NCBI GenBank assembly: GCA_963924555.1
Contig: OZ004585.1
Span: 2,121,488 to 2,185,487, forward strand
Length of the DNA stretch: 64,000 bases
From: Crambe crambe
Lineage: Eukaryota; Porifera; Demospongiae; Poecilosclerida; Crambeidae
Reading direction: 5' to 3'
Of the stretch, positions 35,977 to 48,417 are shown in pieces (within the stretch, counting starts at the first letter, position 1; every line of letters begins with the position of its first letter). Both the position numbers and the translations under genes were made by a program. The notes below the pieces were generated by a model. The model saw only the letters and a program-made list of their open reading frames with translations. It was not told the DNA's origin and did not search any database.

Positions 35977-37549
35977 TACTTTTTTTCTTTTTGCATTGTT
36001 GGAAGTTGCAGAGGGAATGGTATGCTTCCTCTTTGAAATGAGTGGCTTTTTGTCTGAAAAACATGGCTTGCAAATAGGATACTTGTCCTGAAATTCTGGT
36101 GAGTCTTCACTGAAAATATTAAGAGACCCACAATGAAAACACGAAGGTTCATGATTGGTATTATAGTAGGGAATTTCAATTGGTGATCGACAACTCAAGT
36201 TCATCCATGTGAACACTTTATGTAAGACTGAAATGTCATCATGCTCAATCTCCTGAACACCACTTCCACATGAATACTGAATATCTTGTAGTATTGAATT
36301 CAGTTCAACTTTTCCCCTTCATGCAATAAATCAGTCGCCGTTTGTCATACTCACTGAATTACATTGCTAGCATTCTTGGCAAACTGTGCTGTTGGGATAA
36401 AAGGCATCCCACTACTCTTGTTTTCTCCTCCTTCAGTGAGGGGCGGTGCTCTTCTGTGGTTTCCACCTTTCCATATAGTGACTTGAAATCTTTATAATGC
36501 TCCCCATTGGGTATAGGATCAGGTAAATGAAATAACGACATCCACTGGCAATCTAGGGGGCTTGCATACACATGAGGATGTCTTGTACTTTTTTATACTA
36601 AATATATAGTGGTGCACCTTGCAGTGATGCTTAATAAAATCCTTGTATTTTTTCTTCGATTCAATTTCCACTTTAGTTGAAATTTCAGGAGTAAAAGTTT
36701 CATCAACAGTAAGAATATTCTTCCATAATTCATCCATCTGGGACTTTGATGCAGCTTCAAAGATTTGGAAATTGGTACCCTTTAATTGTAATCAGACAAA
36801 GAGATGTTGTAGGAGAGCTTTTGTTGGGGCCACTCCATCAAGAATTTCAGTTGATCCAGTTATGTTTTCAGGGATATCGATAAAAAGACTAACACTAGGT
36901 GTCATGGAAAACTTGGTAAAATCATGGTCTCCTATAGTGAGCTTTTGGGCAGGAGATACGAGAACTTGCTACCCTCTTTCGACCCCTACCGCAGGGTAAC
37001 CTGGCTCTCCGACTTTCACAACGTGTTTGTCATCCATGCTAATCTCTATATTGGATATAGCAAATTCTCGAAATAATGCTGATGCATAATGATAATCAAT
37101 GTGGAATTTACAAAATTGCCGTGCTTGTACCATAAACTTGATGAGAAGGTGGCCTTTATGAGGAATACCAGCAGCTGAAGCAACGCGCTCACTGGTTCCA
37201 TATGACTGCCAATATTGTATTCTTACTGCCTCTATGAGTTATTGCCATCTCTCTGTTTCAGTCTAATGGGCCAGTCTAATGGCCACACTCAACCATAATA
37301 AAAAAGGTATGATACAAGGGGATCTTCTTGCTCAGAAGTAAGGGCAGTAAGTGGGCCAAGATTGGTGCCATGCCGTACTAGACCCTTTTCCAAAGTCTTA
37401 CGGGGAATATTGAACTTGGCAGCAGCAGAGTAGTTGTTCACTGCTGACATTGCAGAAATCATCTTCATTCTTCCACTGCTTATGCTCAGCCATCCTGCAC
37501 AAAAAGAACAGCGATAGGAGCTCTTTCTTACCACCAATCGAAACTGCAA
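35977..37549 (-). pseudogene. Relic of a large transposon-like gene with psq-type HTH
   Basis: Minus strand, in order. 37549-37289 has NNYSAAAKFNIPRKTLEKGL then TALTSEQEDPLVSYL, typical of a pipsqueak-type helix-turn-helix. 37035-36795 has MDDKHVVKVGEPGYPAVGVE, a stop, then LTIGDHDFTKFSMTPSVSLF. 36737-36359 has MDELWKNILTVDE, KHHCKVHHYIFSIKKYK, PPRLPVDV, HLPDPIPNGEHYK and TTEEHRPSLKEEK. 36216-35977 has CFHCGSLNIF, YPICKPCFSDKK and a basic end. Stops and frame changes separate the pieces. From memory similar proteins are multi-copy and transposon-like in sponges and cnidarians; class not assigned. Dead. Confidence 0.55.
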
Positions 37550-37575
37550 TCTATCAGTTACACAATGGCAGTGGT

Positions 37576-38048
37576 CAGGTGCGTAGCCAGGATTTTATCA
37601 TAGGGTGCTTAGAAATATCCGCGCACTGGCGTGTGGAAATTCTTTCTAGCCATGCCCACTTCCCTAACCACACCCTTTTGGATAAACTGCGCCCACTTGA
37701 TGTACACTAGCAAACCAAGATCTAGTTAAGAATGTTGGAGAATTGTAGATGATGAGGGTGACGTGTGGCAAACTCTTCTACTAGCTACTTCCTCTGTGAA
37801 TGCAGAGCATGGTTGATTAGCTTACCGTCCTAGTCGACCTTTGAACTCATAGTAGCTAGCTATAGTGTTAGCAGAAGTATATAGTTAGCTACAAAACAAA
37901 CATAGTTTTTACAGTTTAGCTCAATTTAAGCTTGGGAGAAAATTATTAGTAAGATTATTAGTAAGTACGTAGATCGGTAAATCTCGGTCTGTTAGCTATT
38001 TACACATCCTGCTTGAGCCCCCTGAGCCCCTCCCTGGCTACGCACCTG
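37576..38048. mobile_element. Non-autonomous element with CAGGTGCGTAGCCAGG ends
   Basis: The left end CAGGTGCGTAGCCAGG and right end CCTGGCTACGCACCTG are perfect 16-bp inverted repeats. Length is 473 bp with no gene. A clean target duplication is not visible. The ends resemble those of the element at 61414-61577, where a 7-bp duplication suggests hAT. Confidence 0.75.
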
Positions 38049-38476
38049 CGGGGTGGCATTAGCCTAGGATCTCCTTGGGTCTGATCGCCAAAACCGCAAG
38101 CTGGAGAGAAAAAGCACCCCTTCTTTCAACGCTCACCTAGACTTCAGCTAACACACTACTTATTGGTGTCAAAATGAAGCCCATCCCATGCTGTTTAAAA
38201 TGTCCATGCTCTCAAATCTCCACTGACAACTGTTAATGAGATACAATTGAATGAGCTTATCTTTAACTGGCAATAATAGGCATATTTACGCTACTGGTGT
38301 GGTTCTTGAGTTTGGTGATGGGTACACATACTTACCAACCATCCAGATTTCCCTGGGATTGGATGTCTTATCCAGATATCCCGGAAACAACAGAAAAATC
38401 CAGGGAACGTTAATATGATACGCACGCATGGGAGCATGATCACGTAGGTGCTCTTTAATTGGATTGTTTGTTAGAC

Positions 38477-38821
38477 AATGGTTATGCTACCAGCAGATCC
38501 TGCTTTGAAGAAGCCTAAGATTGCATGTGAATACAAAGCTGAGTGGTCTAAGCCAAGTAAGAAAGGAATTAATTATGCTTTTTGTACTGTGTGTAATGTG
38601 TTGACCTTTCTACTGCTGGAGGAGGACAACATAAAGTGGAGCGCCACCTAAAGACTACTAAACACATGAATCTGCTTAGCCAGATGAAGACTCAACCTTC
38701 TTTGCCTATGATTTTGGAACGTGCAGCAGGTAAAAGCATAGAAGATCAAGCAATGGCAGCAGAAATTTACTTTGCTAAGTTTGTTGCAGAACAAAAAAAG
38801 ACTGGGACAGGTGATTATTGA
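38477..38821 (+). pseudogene. hAT-type transposase N-terminus relic with BED-like zinc finger
   Basis: YKAEWSKPSKKGINYAFC-type sequence leads to a CTVC pair. After a frame change it continues HKVERHLKTTKHMNLLSQMK and LERAAGKSIEDQAMAAEIYF, ending in a stop at 38819-38821. Cys-Cys then His-x-His spacing fits a BED/TTF-type finger at the start of hAT-like proteins. The catalytic region is missing. Confidence 0.55.
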
Positions 38822-39591
38822 TTCATTAGTTTCAACAAGTGGCCGAAAAGAAGTGAAGACCTATGGTGAGAAGATATGGTATGAGGAAAATAATCTGGTC
38901 TAAAATTGGTGCCTTACGCTAGTTGTGCCCTGCTGCAAGGAGTAGTTCGGATTCACTATAATATACTGCAGAAATTTTGAAATTTAATATGCGCATACTT
39001 GAAGCCATATATAATGCTGATAGCCTAAAAAACTCCTCTTGGTGGCTTGAATGCATATATTTTTTCTGCCTCAAAGGCTATCAGTTAATTCGATCCTGCC
39101 AAATATTATAGATTGCACGTACGTTTGATCCATCAATAATCATTATTACCTTCCCATTTGCTGAACGAGGTTGTGCACCTAAGGCTAGTTGCCACAGGCT
39201 TATCATGCACATGTACTGCTATATTTAGCTATAAAGCTCATTCAGGTGATATAAAGTATATTAGTACATGCAGTGGGACTTTTAATAAAGGATTAGCTAT
39301 TATGAAGAAGATTCTCTATATAGAGGCAACTTACTTTTGAAAGGTGTCCTTTGTTATTGTACGTACCCTTCCTTTATTGGAGGTTCCATTGTGGAGTAGG
39401 AACAGGGCAGGCCAGGGGGGGCCTACCCCCCCCCCCCCCCCCCCCCCCCACCAATATCTTAGAAGGAGGGCTGGCCCACCCAATAATTGCCCAGCTACTT
39501 ACTAAGGAAGAACTTTTTTGGACATTACTGGCTGTGACACATGATTATAACATTTTGCTAAGTTATTTGCATGCCAGTGCGTTTGTTTAGT
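38822..39591. other. Spacer with a poly-C tract
   Basis: No gene seen. A run of about 28 C lies at ~39424-39451 (i-motif / G-quadruplex potential, likely slippage-prone). Confidence 0.5.
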
Positions 39592-39675
39592 ATGGCCACA
39601 GTTTCACCCACAGACCCTCATGAAATAATTTCTGCTCTGCTGGAAAGTCACAAAGCCATTTTACATACTCTTGGA
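39592..39675 (+). CDS. Possible 5' exon of the PARP gene
   Basis: ATG 39592 opens MATVSPTDPHEIISALLESH and continues to HTLG before a weak GTCAAT donor at 39676; unspliced it stops at 39685. A phase-0 splice to the acceptor before 40100 would give an in-frame start for the PARP gene. The donor is poor, so this is only a candidate. Confidence 0.25.
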
Positions 39676-40099
39676 GTCAATATCTAATTATCAACAAGAC
39701 TATGAATGACATGTTATTAGATTATTGACTTTATGAATACTCATAACATACGTAGCTACTAGTTATCATAATCCCTACAACCCTACAACCTTTTCTTAAA
39801 GCTTTACTTTTGGTTTCCTCCATTTCCTCCATTTCTGCCATTCCGCTTTTTCTCCTTGCCCCCTCTATTACTTGTTATCTAGGCACTACATGTTATCTAA
39901 GTGACCCATGTACAAGAAACTAACCACTTCTTGTTTGCTAGCTGTTCAGCAGGTTCTTTCCCCCCTAAAGTTGCTAAGCAACTAGCTAATAAAAAAAAAA
40001 TGCACTGTGCTGATAAGTGCCCAAGAGCAGGTGCTGACCAGTGATATAAGACACTGGTTTTTCTACTAAGCTATGATCTAATAATTATTTATCTAATAG

Positions 40100-43000
40100 A
40101 CTCCTCATAGTCAGTCAGAACAGTCTGTATCCCACGTATCTAATCCTGAGGGTATACCAACATTTGGTCAGTCAGCAGAACATTTACGGGCATCAGTGGG
40201 AGCTAATAATTTCAGTCCAACAATTAAAAATATATTCCCTGCAAATGGGATGTCTCATCCTCAAAATCAGACAAGTCTACAGAGCAGTATGCATTCAAAA
40301 CCACCCATTGACTCTAAAGCATTGATGACAGAGCTAGCATCAGAGGCAGTCGCTTTTTATCGAAGTCGAACAAGATCACAGAGCTTTGTTGATTCCAAAT
40401 CATCCATTCCTTCCAAACCGGAGTCATCTTTAGTGGAAGTTATTTCTAATCAAAGTCGAACAAGATCACAGAGCTTTGTAGATTCTAAACCTTCCAAACC
40501 ATTGATCACAGGGTCATCATCAGCAGAAGTCACTTCTATTCAAAGTCGAACAATATCACAGGATTCGAAACCATCCATTCCTTCCAAACCATTGATAACA
40601 GAGTCGTCATCAGTGGAGGTCACTTCTAATCAAAGTCGAACAAGATCACAGAGCTTTGTTGATTCCAAATCATCCATTCCTTCCAAACCGGAGTCATCTT
40701 CAGTGGAAGTTACTTCTAATCAAAGTCGAACAAGATCACAGAGCTTTGTGGATTCAAAACCATCCATTCCATCGATAACAGAGTCATCATCAGTGGAAGT
40801 CCTTTCTAATCAAAGTCAAACAAGATCACAGAGCTTTGTTGATTCCAAACCATCCATTCCTTCCAAACTGGAGTCATCTTCAGTGGAAGTTACTTCTAAT
40901 CAAAGTCGAACAAGATCACAGAGCTTTGTGGATTCAAAACCATCCATTCCTTCCAAACCATTGATAACAGAGTCATCATCAGTGGAAGTCACTTTTAATC
41001 AAAGTCGAACAAGATCACAGAGCTTTGTGGATTCCAAACCATCCATTCCATTGATAACGGAGTCATCATCAGTGGAAGTCACTTCTAATCAAAGTCGAAC
41101 AAGATCACAGAGCTTTGTAGATTCAAAACCATCCATTCCATTGATTACGGAGTCATCATCAGTGGAAGTCACTTCCAATCAAAGTCGAACAAGATCACAG
41201 AGCTTTGTAGATTCCAAACCATCCATTCCTTCTAAACCATTGATAATGGAGTCATCTTCAGTGGAAGTCACTTCTAATCAAAGTCAAACAAGATCACAGA
41301 GCTTTGTGGATTCAAAACCATCCATTCCTTCCAAATCATTGATAATGGAGTCATCTTCAGTGGAAGTCACTTCTAATCAAAGTCGAACAAGATCACAGAG
41401 CTTTGTGGATTCAAAACCATCCATTCCTTCCAAACCATTGATAACAGAGTCATCATCAGTGGAAGTCACTTCTAATCAAAGTCGAACAAGATCACAGAGC
41501 TTTGTGGATTCCAAACCATCCATTCCATTGATAACGGAGTCATCATCAGTGGAAGTCACTTCTAATCAAAGTCGAACAAGATCACAGAGCTTTGTAGATT
41601 CCAAACCATCCATTCCTTCCAAACCATTGATTACAGAGTCATCATCAGTGGAAGTCACTTCCATTCAAAGTCGAACAAGATCACAGAGCTTTGTGGATTC
41701 CAAACCATCCATTCCTTCCAAAACATTGATTACGGAGTCATCATCAGGGGAAGTCACTTCTAATCAAAGTCGAACAAGATCACAGAGCTTTGTAGATTCC
41801 AAACCATCCATTCCTTCCAAACCATTGATAATGGAGTCATCTTCAGTGGAAATCACTTCTAATCAAAGTCAAACAAGATCACAGAGCTTTGTGGATTCAA
41901 AACCATCCATTCCTTTGGATTCAAAACCATCCATTCCTTTCAAACCATTGATAACAGAGTCATCATCAATGGAAGTCCTTTCTAATCAAAGTCAAACAAG
42001 ATCACAGAGCTTTGTGGATTCAAAACCATCCATTCCTTCCAAACCATTGATAACGGAGCCATCTTCAGTGGAAGTCACTTCTAATCAAAGTCAAACAAGA
42101 TCACAGAGCTTTGTGGATTCCAAACCATCCATTCCTTTCAAACCATTGATAACAGAGTCATCATCAGTGGAAGTCCTTTCTAATCAAAGTCAAACAAGAT
42201 CACAGAGCTTTGTGGATTCAAAACCATCCATTCCTTCCAAACCATTGATAATGGAGTCATCATCAGTGGAAGTCACTTCTAATCAAAGTCGAACAAGATC
42301 ACAGCATTCAAAACCACCGATTTACTCCAAACCAGCCATCATGGAGTCATCAACTTCCATTCAAAGTCGAATGATATCACAGAACTTTGTGCATTCCAAA
42401 CCACCCATTCCATTGATCACAAAGTCATCATCAATGGAAGTCACTTCTATTCAAAGTCGAAATATATCACAGAGCATTGTGCATTCCAAACCATCCATTC
42501 CATTGATTACAGAGCCATTATCAGTGGAAGTCACTCATCTCCCTACTACCATAACAAATGTACAAGAGAAATTATATCATCATTTCAAAATGGTAGGGGG
42601 AATCAAAGGCCAGCCTGCTGTTCACATCACTGATGAAGCACAGTATGCTTGCATTAATTTTCAAAATACACAATCAGCTCAAAAAGCTGTTTCTATGCTG
42701 AATGATAGCATAATGGATGGTATGACAATCGAAGTCAAGATGATACATGTCAGTCCAAATGCCTTATCCTCTGAGCAGAATTGCAAAAAGATTCTGAAAT
42801 TGGATCCCTGTCAATGGAACACTTGGATGCTTGTAAATCCGATCAGTGGAACAACTATGTTTCGAGATACAATGTCACCTTTTGATAGCAACCCAAATGT
42901 GGTTGTTGAACCAGCTTATGATGAACAGAGTATAATATTTTCAGGCAAGTCTGATGCTGTCAAACATGCTTATTCAACTCTTGAGCGACATTTGAATAAA

Positions 43001-46000
43001 TACCTCCATATGGACAGGTAGGTTTTCAGTCCGACAGCTGCTAGCTATCTGTGTAGGCAACCCTTTACCAATTATATATTTATTATGCATTCATATTATA
43101 CACTATAGCCTAATGAAGGAAGCTCTGGTGAAATTGAAGCCATCCTTGCCAACTGATATCAATCAGAAATTTGGTGTGTATATTGTTAACTATCAGAAAA
43201 GTGAGTCGAGTATTCAACTTGAGGGTCCCATATCTCTCATTGAGAAGGCTCATAGTGACATTAAGAATCTCGTGGGAAGATTGCTTTCTAAAGAAGTGTT
43301 TTTTGAAACAGAGTATCAAGTTCATCATCTCAAAAAGGCAATGGAACAAATCAAAGCTCCAATTCACATTGGTTGTCCAGAGTCATCACAGAGAAAGCGG
43401 GTAGTATTGTTTTCGTTTGATTCCATCAGCCTTCAGAATTCAGCTCACCAAATAACTCAACTTCTTTCCATTATTTCTTCACCTCTTGGATGCAAGCCTG
43501 AAAAAACCAAGTACTTGGAGTTATATAAAAAGGATTTTTTATCCAAGCTTCCTGCTAAAGTCACTTTCTGTGAAGATAGTGTGATACTCACTGGGATATA
43601 TAGTGAAATTCAGGAATCAAAGAAAGAAATTGATACTCAAGTCTTTTGTGGATTATACAGTGGAAAATTTTGTTATCATGGGAAACCTTTTAGTGAATTA
43701 ATTGAAGAAACCGTTCTTAAGCCTTTCAAATCGAGAGAATCGACATTCCAATATGATATCTCTGTACCACCTGTTCAAGATAAAAGCAGTAAGCAAGTAA
43801 TAACCATACATGTTTTCTGCAGAAATCGTGATATTTGGGAGCAAATATGTCAGTCACTTGAAGACTTAAATCCTAGCTCTCAGTTCTATCATTTACCACA
43901 CATGGATGCTGAAAAATTAATTAACAATGTGAAAGAGCAACTTGAAAACAAGTATCAAGTCAGAATCATGAAAAACCGAGCTTCTTCTATTACTATTAGT
44001 GGTTTGAGCAAAAAAACAACGCAACAATGTTATGATGAGATAGAGCAGTTAATCGAGTCAAAATTGATCATTGAAAAATACATACCTGTTGACTCCCAAG
44101 CATATAAGCTCTTGGAGTTATATCAAATAGAGCTTGCAGAGTTGAGGAGAGAGTGCTCAGAACTAACTGTCCTTCCTCCAGATAAGGATGCTAAGAGTAG
44201 CATAAGAATCAAGGGATTGAGCAGCCAAATCAGGCATGCCATTGAGGAACTCAGTAATTCCTTTATACTTCTTGATAAAAACCTATCTGTCATTGAATTT
44301 GACCTCTCCTGCCCATCTATACTGTTTGAAATGTGGAGCCGAAGATGGAATCGAATGAAACAGCAAGTTAAAAGATCTAAAATCTATTTTACTTTCAGCA
44401 AGTTGACTCAGGCTGGCAGTGATGATCACAAGATTAATATCAAATTTGAAATTCTTGGAAGTGAAAAAAATAAATTAGAAGAATTTTCTACTGCTATCCA
44501 GTCTGAAAGTGTTCAGACTGAAGAAAGGGTTATCACTTTATCACCTAACGGCACAAAATGCTTGCTTAAAGAAAAAGCTGTAAATACTATGAATTATCTG
44601 TATACTGTTATCAATTTTAGTATTGGAAAAATTGATGAAGACTCTAATAAAGTCACTATATACGTCCCCAAGAAAGACAGTAAGAATCTTAATGAAGCTG
44701 AGAAGCTGATTCGTAATCTTGTAGATGGCCTTGTTGATATTAACGATTATATAGATTTTGATGATCCAGTCATTGGATTCATATTGCTCTCACCAGTTGA
44801 ATCAAAGCCTTGCATTGAGTCTGCCAATGCTATTGCTAAACTCCGTCAGGTCTCTGTGCAAGTGGTGGAAGAGCCACATGTACGCCTTCGCATCAATGGT
44901 TCAGAGTCTGGTATAGCTCATGTGAAACCACTGATAAAGTCTGCTGTAATTGAAGTGATAGAGAAGAGTATTGGACAGATACAGTTTGCTATTGATCCAC
45001 TTTATACACCTTTGCTTTCAGCATCTAGCTTTTCAAGATACCAGTCTAAACTTGAAAGGGACTGCTGTGTGGTTTGCTCTTACCCTAAACCTGAGTCTCT
45101 TCCCAAGCAAATAAGTATATCTGAAACTCCTCAAGGATCTATTTCTTCAGACTTTCAATGGCGGTATGAAGATGATAGTCATGAATTAGTACTTTACTCT
45201 CCTGAAGATTCAAGAACCATTGAGAGTATGTATCAAGCAAAATCCCCCCGTTGTTTGGTTATCAACAAAAAGCAGTATACATTCAATTTCACTGATATGT
45301 ATCAAATTAATACATCCACTCGATTTAAACGTAGAATTGATCGAATTCGAGTCACTACTTCTGAATATCCTCTGGGTACTCAAGGACATGTACCTTCAGT
45401 TCATTGGCGATACGAAAATGATAGTCAAGTATTCGTAGCATACACTCCTGAAGATTCCAGAGATATCGAAAGGATGTATCAAGCAAAATCCCCCTGTTTA
45501 TTGATCATAAACAGAAATGTGTACAGCATTGATTTCACTCAAATGCATCAGATCAATACATTTACTGGGTTTAAACGTAAAATTAATCGACTTGAAACCG
45601 TTCCACTACCTAAAATGAAACAAAAAGAAAAAGATGAAGAAAATGAAAGGGAAAAGCAGTCAAATGATATTATACCTTTTACTCTACGAGGTCTTGAAAA
45701 AAACCTTCCCACTGCAAAAGAGAAGTTATATGCTGCACTGGAGAAAAGATTAGAGTCTAAAGTGTTCCAGTCCCTTCCAAAAAATATAACTCCAGCCCTA
45801 AGAAAAAAACTCCAGGAGATTGCAAGTCAGAACTTTGTAGTATCTTCATTTGAGAAGAGATCAGATGGAAATGAAGTATTGAAACTAAAAGGGGTTAAAT
45901 TCAAAGTTTCAGCTGTAATCCATGAAATCCATGAGGAAATAATCACATCATCAGGATTTGAAGATGTCCTGGACTTTGCATTTCCACCAGAATGGGAGCA

Positions 46001-46598
46001 ACAAGTTGATAACTGTGAAATCTTCCCAGTAGGTAAAGAAACTCCAGAATGGAAAGATATTGAGAAAATATTTGATATACCATTTCACAAAATTTGTTCT
46101 ATCACTCGTATACAGAATAAATGGCTATGGGAGAAGTATGCTATTCAAAAGAAACGATTAGATCGAAAGAACGGAGGATGTGTGAATGAGAAAGAGCTTT
46201 TTCATGGCACAAGAAAAAATGATCCAAAGTTGATATACAATGGTGAAGATGGCTTTGATATGCGATATGGAGCCAAGGGAACGTGGGGTGTGGCTAACTA
46301 CTTTGCAGTTAAAGCTGAATACTCTCATGGTTATGCTTACTCAGCCTCTCCTGATGGAGCCAAAGAAATGTTTCTAGTCAAAGTGCTGACAGGTGATAGC
46401 TACGAGTCAAAACCTGACTGTACTCTGCGCATGCCTCCAGCCAAGCCAACAACTAAAGCTCAGGGAGGTGACGTCCAGTTTGCTCAGATGAAATACGACA
46501 CTGTAAAAGGTCATACTCGTGGCTCTGATGTGTACATGACGTATGATAATGACAAAGCCTACCCTGCATACCTCATCAAATATTATAATGCTAGCTAA
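40100..46598 (+). CDS. PARP-family ADP-ribosyltransferase with Ser-rich repeats, RRM-like, KH-like and tandem WWE domains
   Basis: Exon 40100-43017 follows an AATAG acceptor and ends at GACAG then GTAGGT. Exon 43109-46598 follows a CTATAG acceptor; phases match (6408 nt, 2135 aa plus a missing 5' start). Order: 23 tandem units of ~30-33 residues (SRTRSQSFVDSKPSIPSKP type; 40361-42535), an RRM-like domain (~42536-42750), a long middle with KH-like repeats ending in SAIE- or SDIK-type helices (~42770-45100), two WWE domains (~45145-45350 and ~45395-45595), and a catalytic domain (~45960-46590). Catalytic marks: ELFHGTRKNDP, YGAKGTWGVANYFAVKAEYS, and YPAYLIKYY where polymerising PARPs carry Glu. 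With Ala there, mono-ADP-ribosylation is expected from family knowledge. RRM + KH + WWE recalls PARP10/14-type proteins of innate immunity, but no macrodomain is seen. Confidence 0.85.
40361..42535 (+). repeat. Coding minisatellite, ~23 units of 90-99 bp
   Basis: Units encode S(R/Q)TRSQSFVDSKPSIP with or without SKPLI, then TESSSVEVTSNQ. Length variation is in whole codons, so the frame is kept. The last three units are diverged. Unit 17 holds an internal DSKPSIP duplication. Confidence 0.9.
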
Positions 46599-46650
46599 AC
46601 TACAATAACAACAAAAAAAGAAAAACAAGAAATAAAAAAACCAACAAATT

Positions 46651-46656
46651 AATAAA
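46651..46656 (+). terminator. Candidate poly(A) signal of the PARP gene
   Basis: AATAAA 53 bp after the TAA stop; a second AATAAA lies at 46631. Confidence 0.5.
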
Positions 46657-47084
46657 GAAGCCAAAAAATAATAATAATAATTGTGTGGTGTAATTTACAT
46701 GCAACTTATGTTTTACATATTAGTGTTGTTGTAATTTCCATTATTAGCTACTGTAGTAGCTAATTCATTTTTTTGTGCAATATTTGTTTTATATTAGGCC
46801 AGTGTTAATGATATTCATGTTTCTGGTCAACCGCCCGCATTGGAAAATTGCCACTGCTCCAGAAGCCATTATTGTATTATTTATAGCTGAAAACGAGAAG
46901 CATATGCCGATATAATTGAGCATGGCAGCCACTGGGCATGGTGTTGCCTATTATGTATGCCTGCTATACGTGTCCACCACAAAGTCAAAGTGGTGTTACA
47001 ATAATAACACAACATGATTTTATCACACTATAGAATTTGATGGACTTTCTTGCCAGAATAATAAATGGTTTTTTGGGGGAATAA
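46657..47084. other. Spacer 3' of the PARP gene
   Basis: AT-rich; nothing recognisable. Confidence 0.4.
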
Positions 47085-47750
47085 TTACCAACTTTTATGA
47101 ATAATAAAAGGAAATAATATGGCAGGGCCTACTGACGTGATAGTTATGCAGGGGCATAGCAGAATGACCATTCCAATGTTGAAGAAAACCTTTCTACTAG
47201 AGGAGGTCAGCTCGTGCACCTGTGCTGAGATGGAAGAGTGAGCACTGCTGAGTGAGGAGAACAGTTGCCAAAGAAAGGTCCTGCCGTGCTTGACAACTGT
47301 AGCTGCATGAGACTGGTGACCCAAAGTGATTCCAGCTCATTTCTACAGCAGTGTCTCTTTGCACACCAGGAATCTAAATGAGCCTGGAGCCGGGTAAGCT
47401 TCTCTTCAGGCAATCAAAGTTTGAAGTTGTGAGTGTCTATTACATATAATACTAAGGAAGACTGATATGGTGTCAGGACCCTCAGTTTTGTGCACAGCGA
47501 TAGAGATTCCCAGGGTGCAGAAAACCTTTGAAACTGTCTCTAGTGCCCTAACTGCCTCATCTGAGTAGGGGGCACCAGGAAAACTGTCAAGATAGTGGGC
47601 AATTGTATGATTGTAGGCACAAGCCAAAAGGGAGTGACTGATCAGAAAATACAGAATGCAGAATACACCAAGGAGGTGATAATCATCTGGGTGGACTGGG
47701 ACTAAGCTGTATGTGTCCTTGAAGTCGATTTCACTTGCCTGATGAAACCA
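47085..47750 (-). pseudogene. Reverse transcriptase relic (DIRS-like)
   Basis: Minus strand from 47740: EIDFKDTYSLVPVHPDDYHL leads, after a deletion of the RT core, to IAHYLDSFPGAPYSDEAV, GISIAVHKTEGPDTISVFL, MPEEKLTRLQAHLDSW and, after a frame change, HAATVVKHGRTFL. The order VPVHPxDxHLLG, HYLDxF, KTEGP, LPxxKLxxL, HAxxVVxxGRxFL is that of DIRS-type reverse transcriptases known from animals. LDS replaces the catalytic LDD. Non-functional. Confidence 0.65.
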
Positions 47751-47925
47751 GTGGAACCCATGAACCCTTGAAACTAGTGGGAACCCATGGAACCAGTGGA
47801 ACCCATGAAACCAGTAGAACCCATAAAATCAGCAGAACTAATCACCAGTGAAACCCATGGAACCAGTGGAACCCAAGGAACCATTGAAGCCAACAGAACT
47901 CCTGGAATCATTTGAACTCGTACTT
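47745..47925. repeat. TGGAACCCA / TGGAACCAG degenerate repeat
   Basis: About fourteen imperfect 12-bp units (GTGGAACCCATGGAACCA type). Confidence 0.75.
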
Positions 47926-48417
47926 CACCATGTCCTCTATTATGCAGTAGGACTGAGAGCAGTTCCAATGAGGTTTAATGTGTAAAGTCCTGATTAGAGG
48001 GCGGGGTCCAGATTAGAGGATCCAGTGGATCACAAGAGGAGGTACTAGGGGTACAAACTAGAACTAACTATACGTATGCTAAAAATGTACTTACAGTATT
48101 TCGCGGATACTTGTTAACCTGGAAACATCATACATGTATTTGCAGGTTTCGGCAAGCAAAGGTGACCTATAACTAGACAGGAAGGGAAGTTTTATTTTTT
48201 GTTGTTGTGCTTATGTTTAAGACCCATGCTGGTTTCATCATTATATCTCTTCTTTACGGACTACCCCCAAAAAGTAGAACAAGATACTAGCTGTGTCCTG
48301 AAGAAATTTTTTGTGCTCACTTGTTCTTTATTTGTAAGTATATGTGCATTCTTAAGTGGGTGTGCACACCTTAATTATCTTGCACATGCTTTTAATTATT
48401 GAATTATTATGACTGTG
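47926..48417. other. Unassigned spacer
   Basis: Short open frames only; no domain or element recognised. Confidence 0.4.

Noticed and set aside
46407-46664. Antisense frame over the end of the PARP gene
   Set aside because: It is a shadow of the strongly supported catalytic domain on the plus strand.
47207-47324. Separate small minus-strand genes
   Set aside because: They are pieces of one frameshifted reverse transcriptase.
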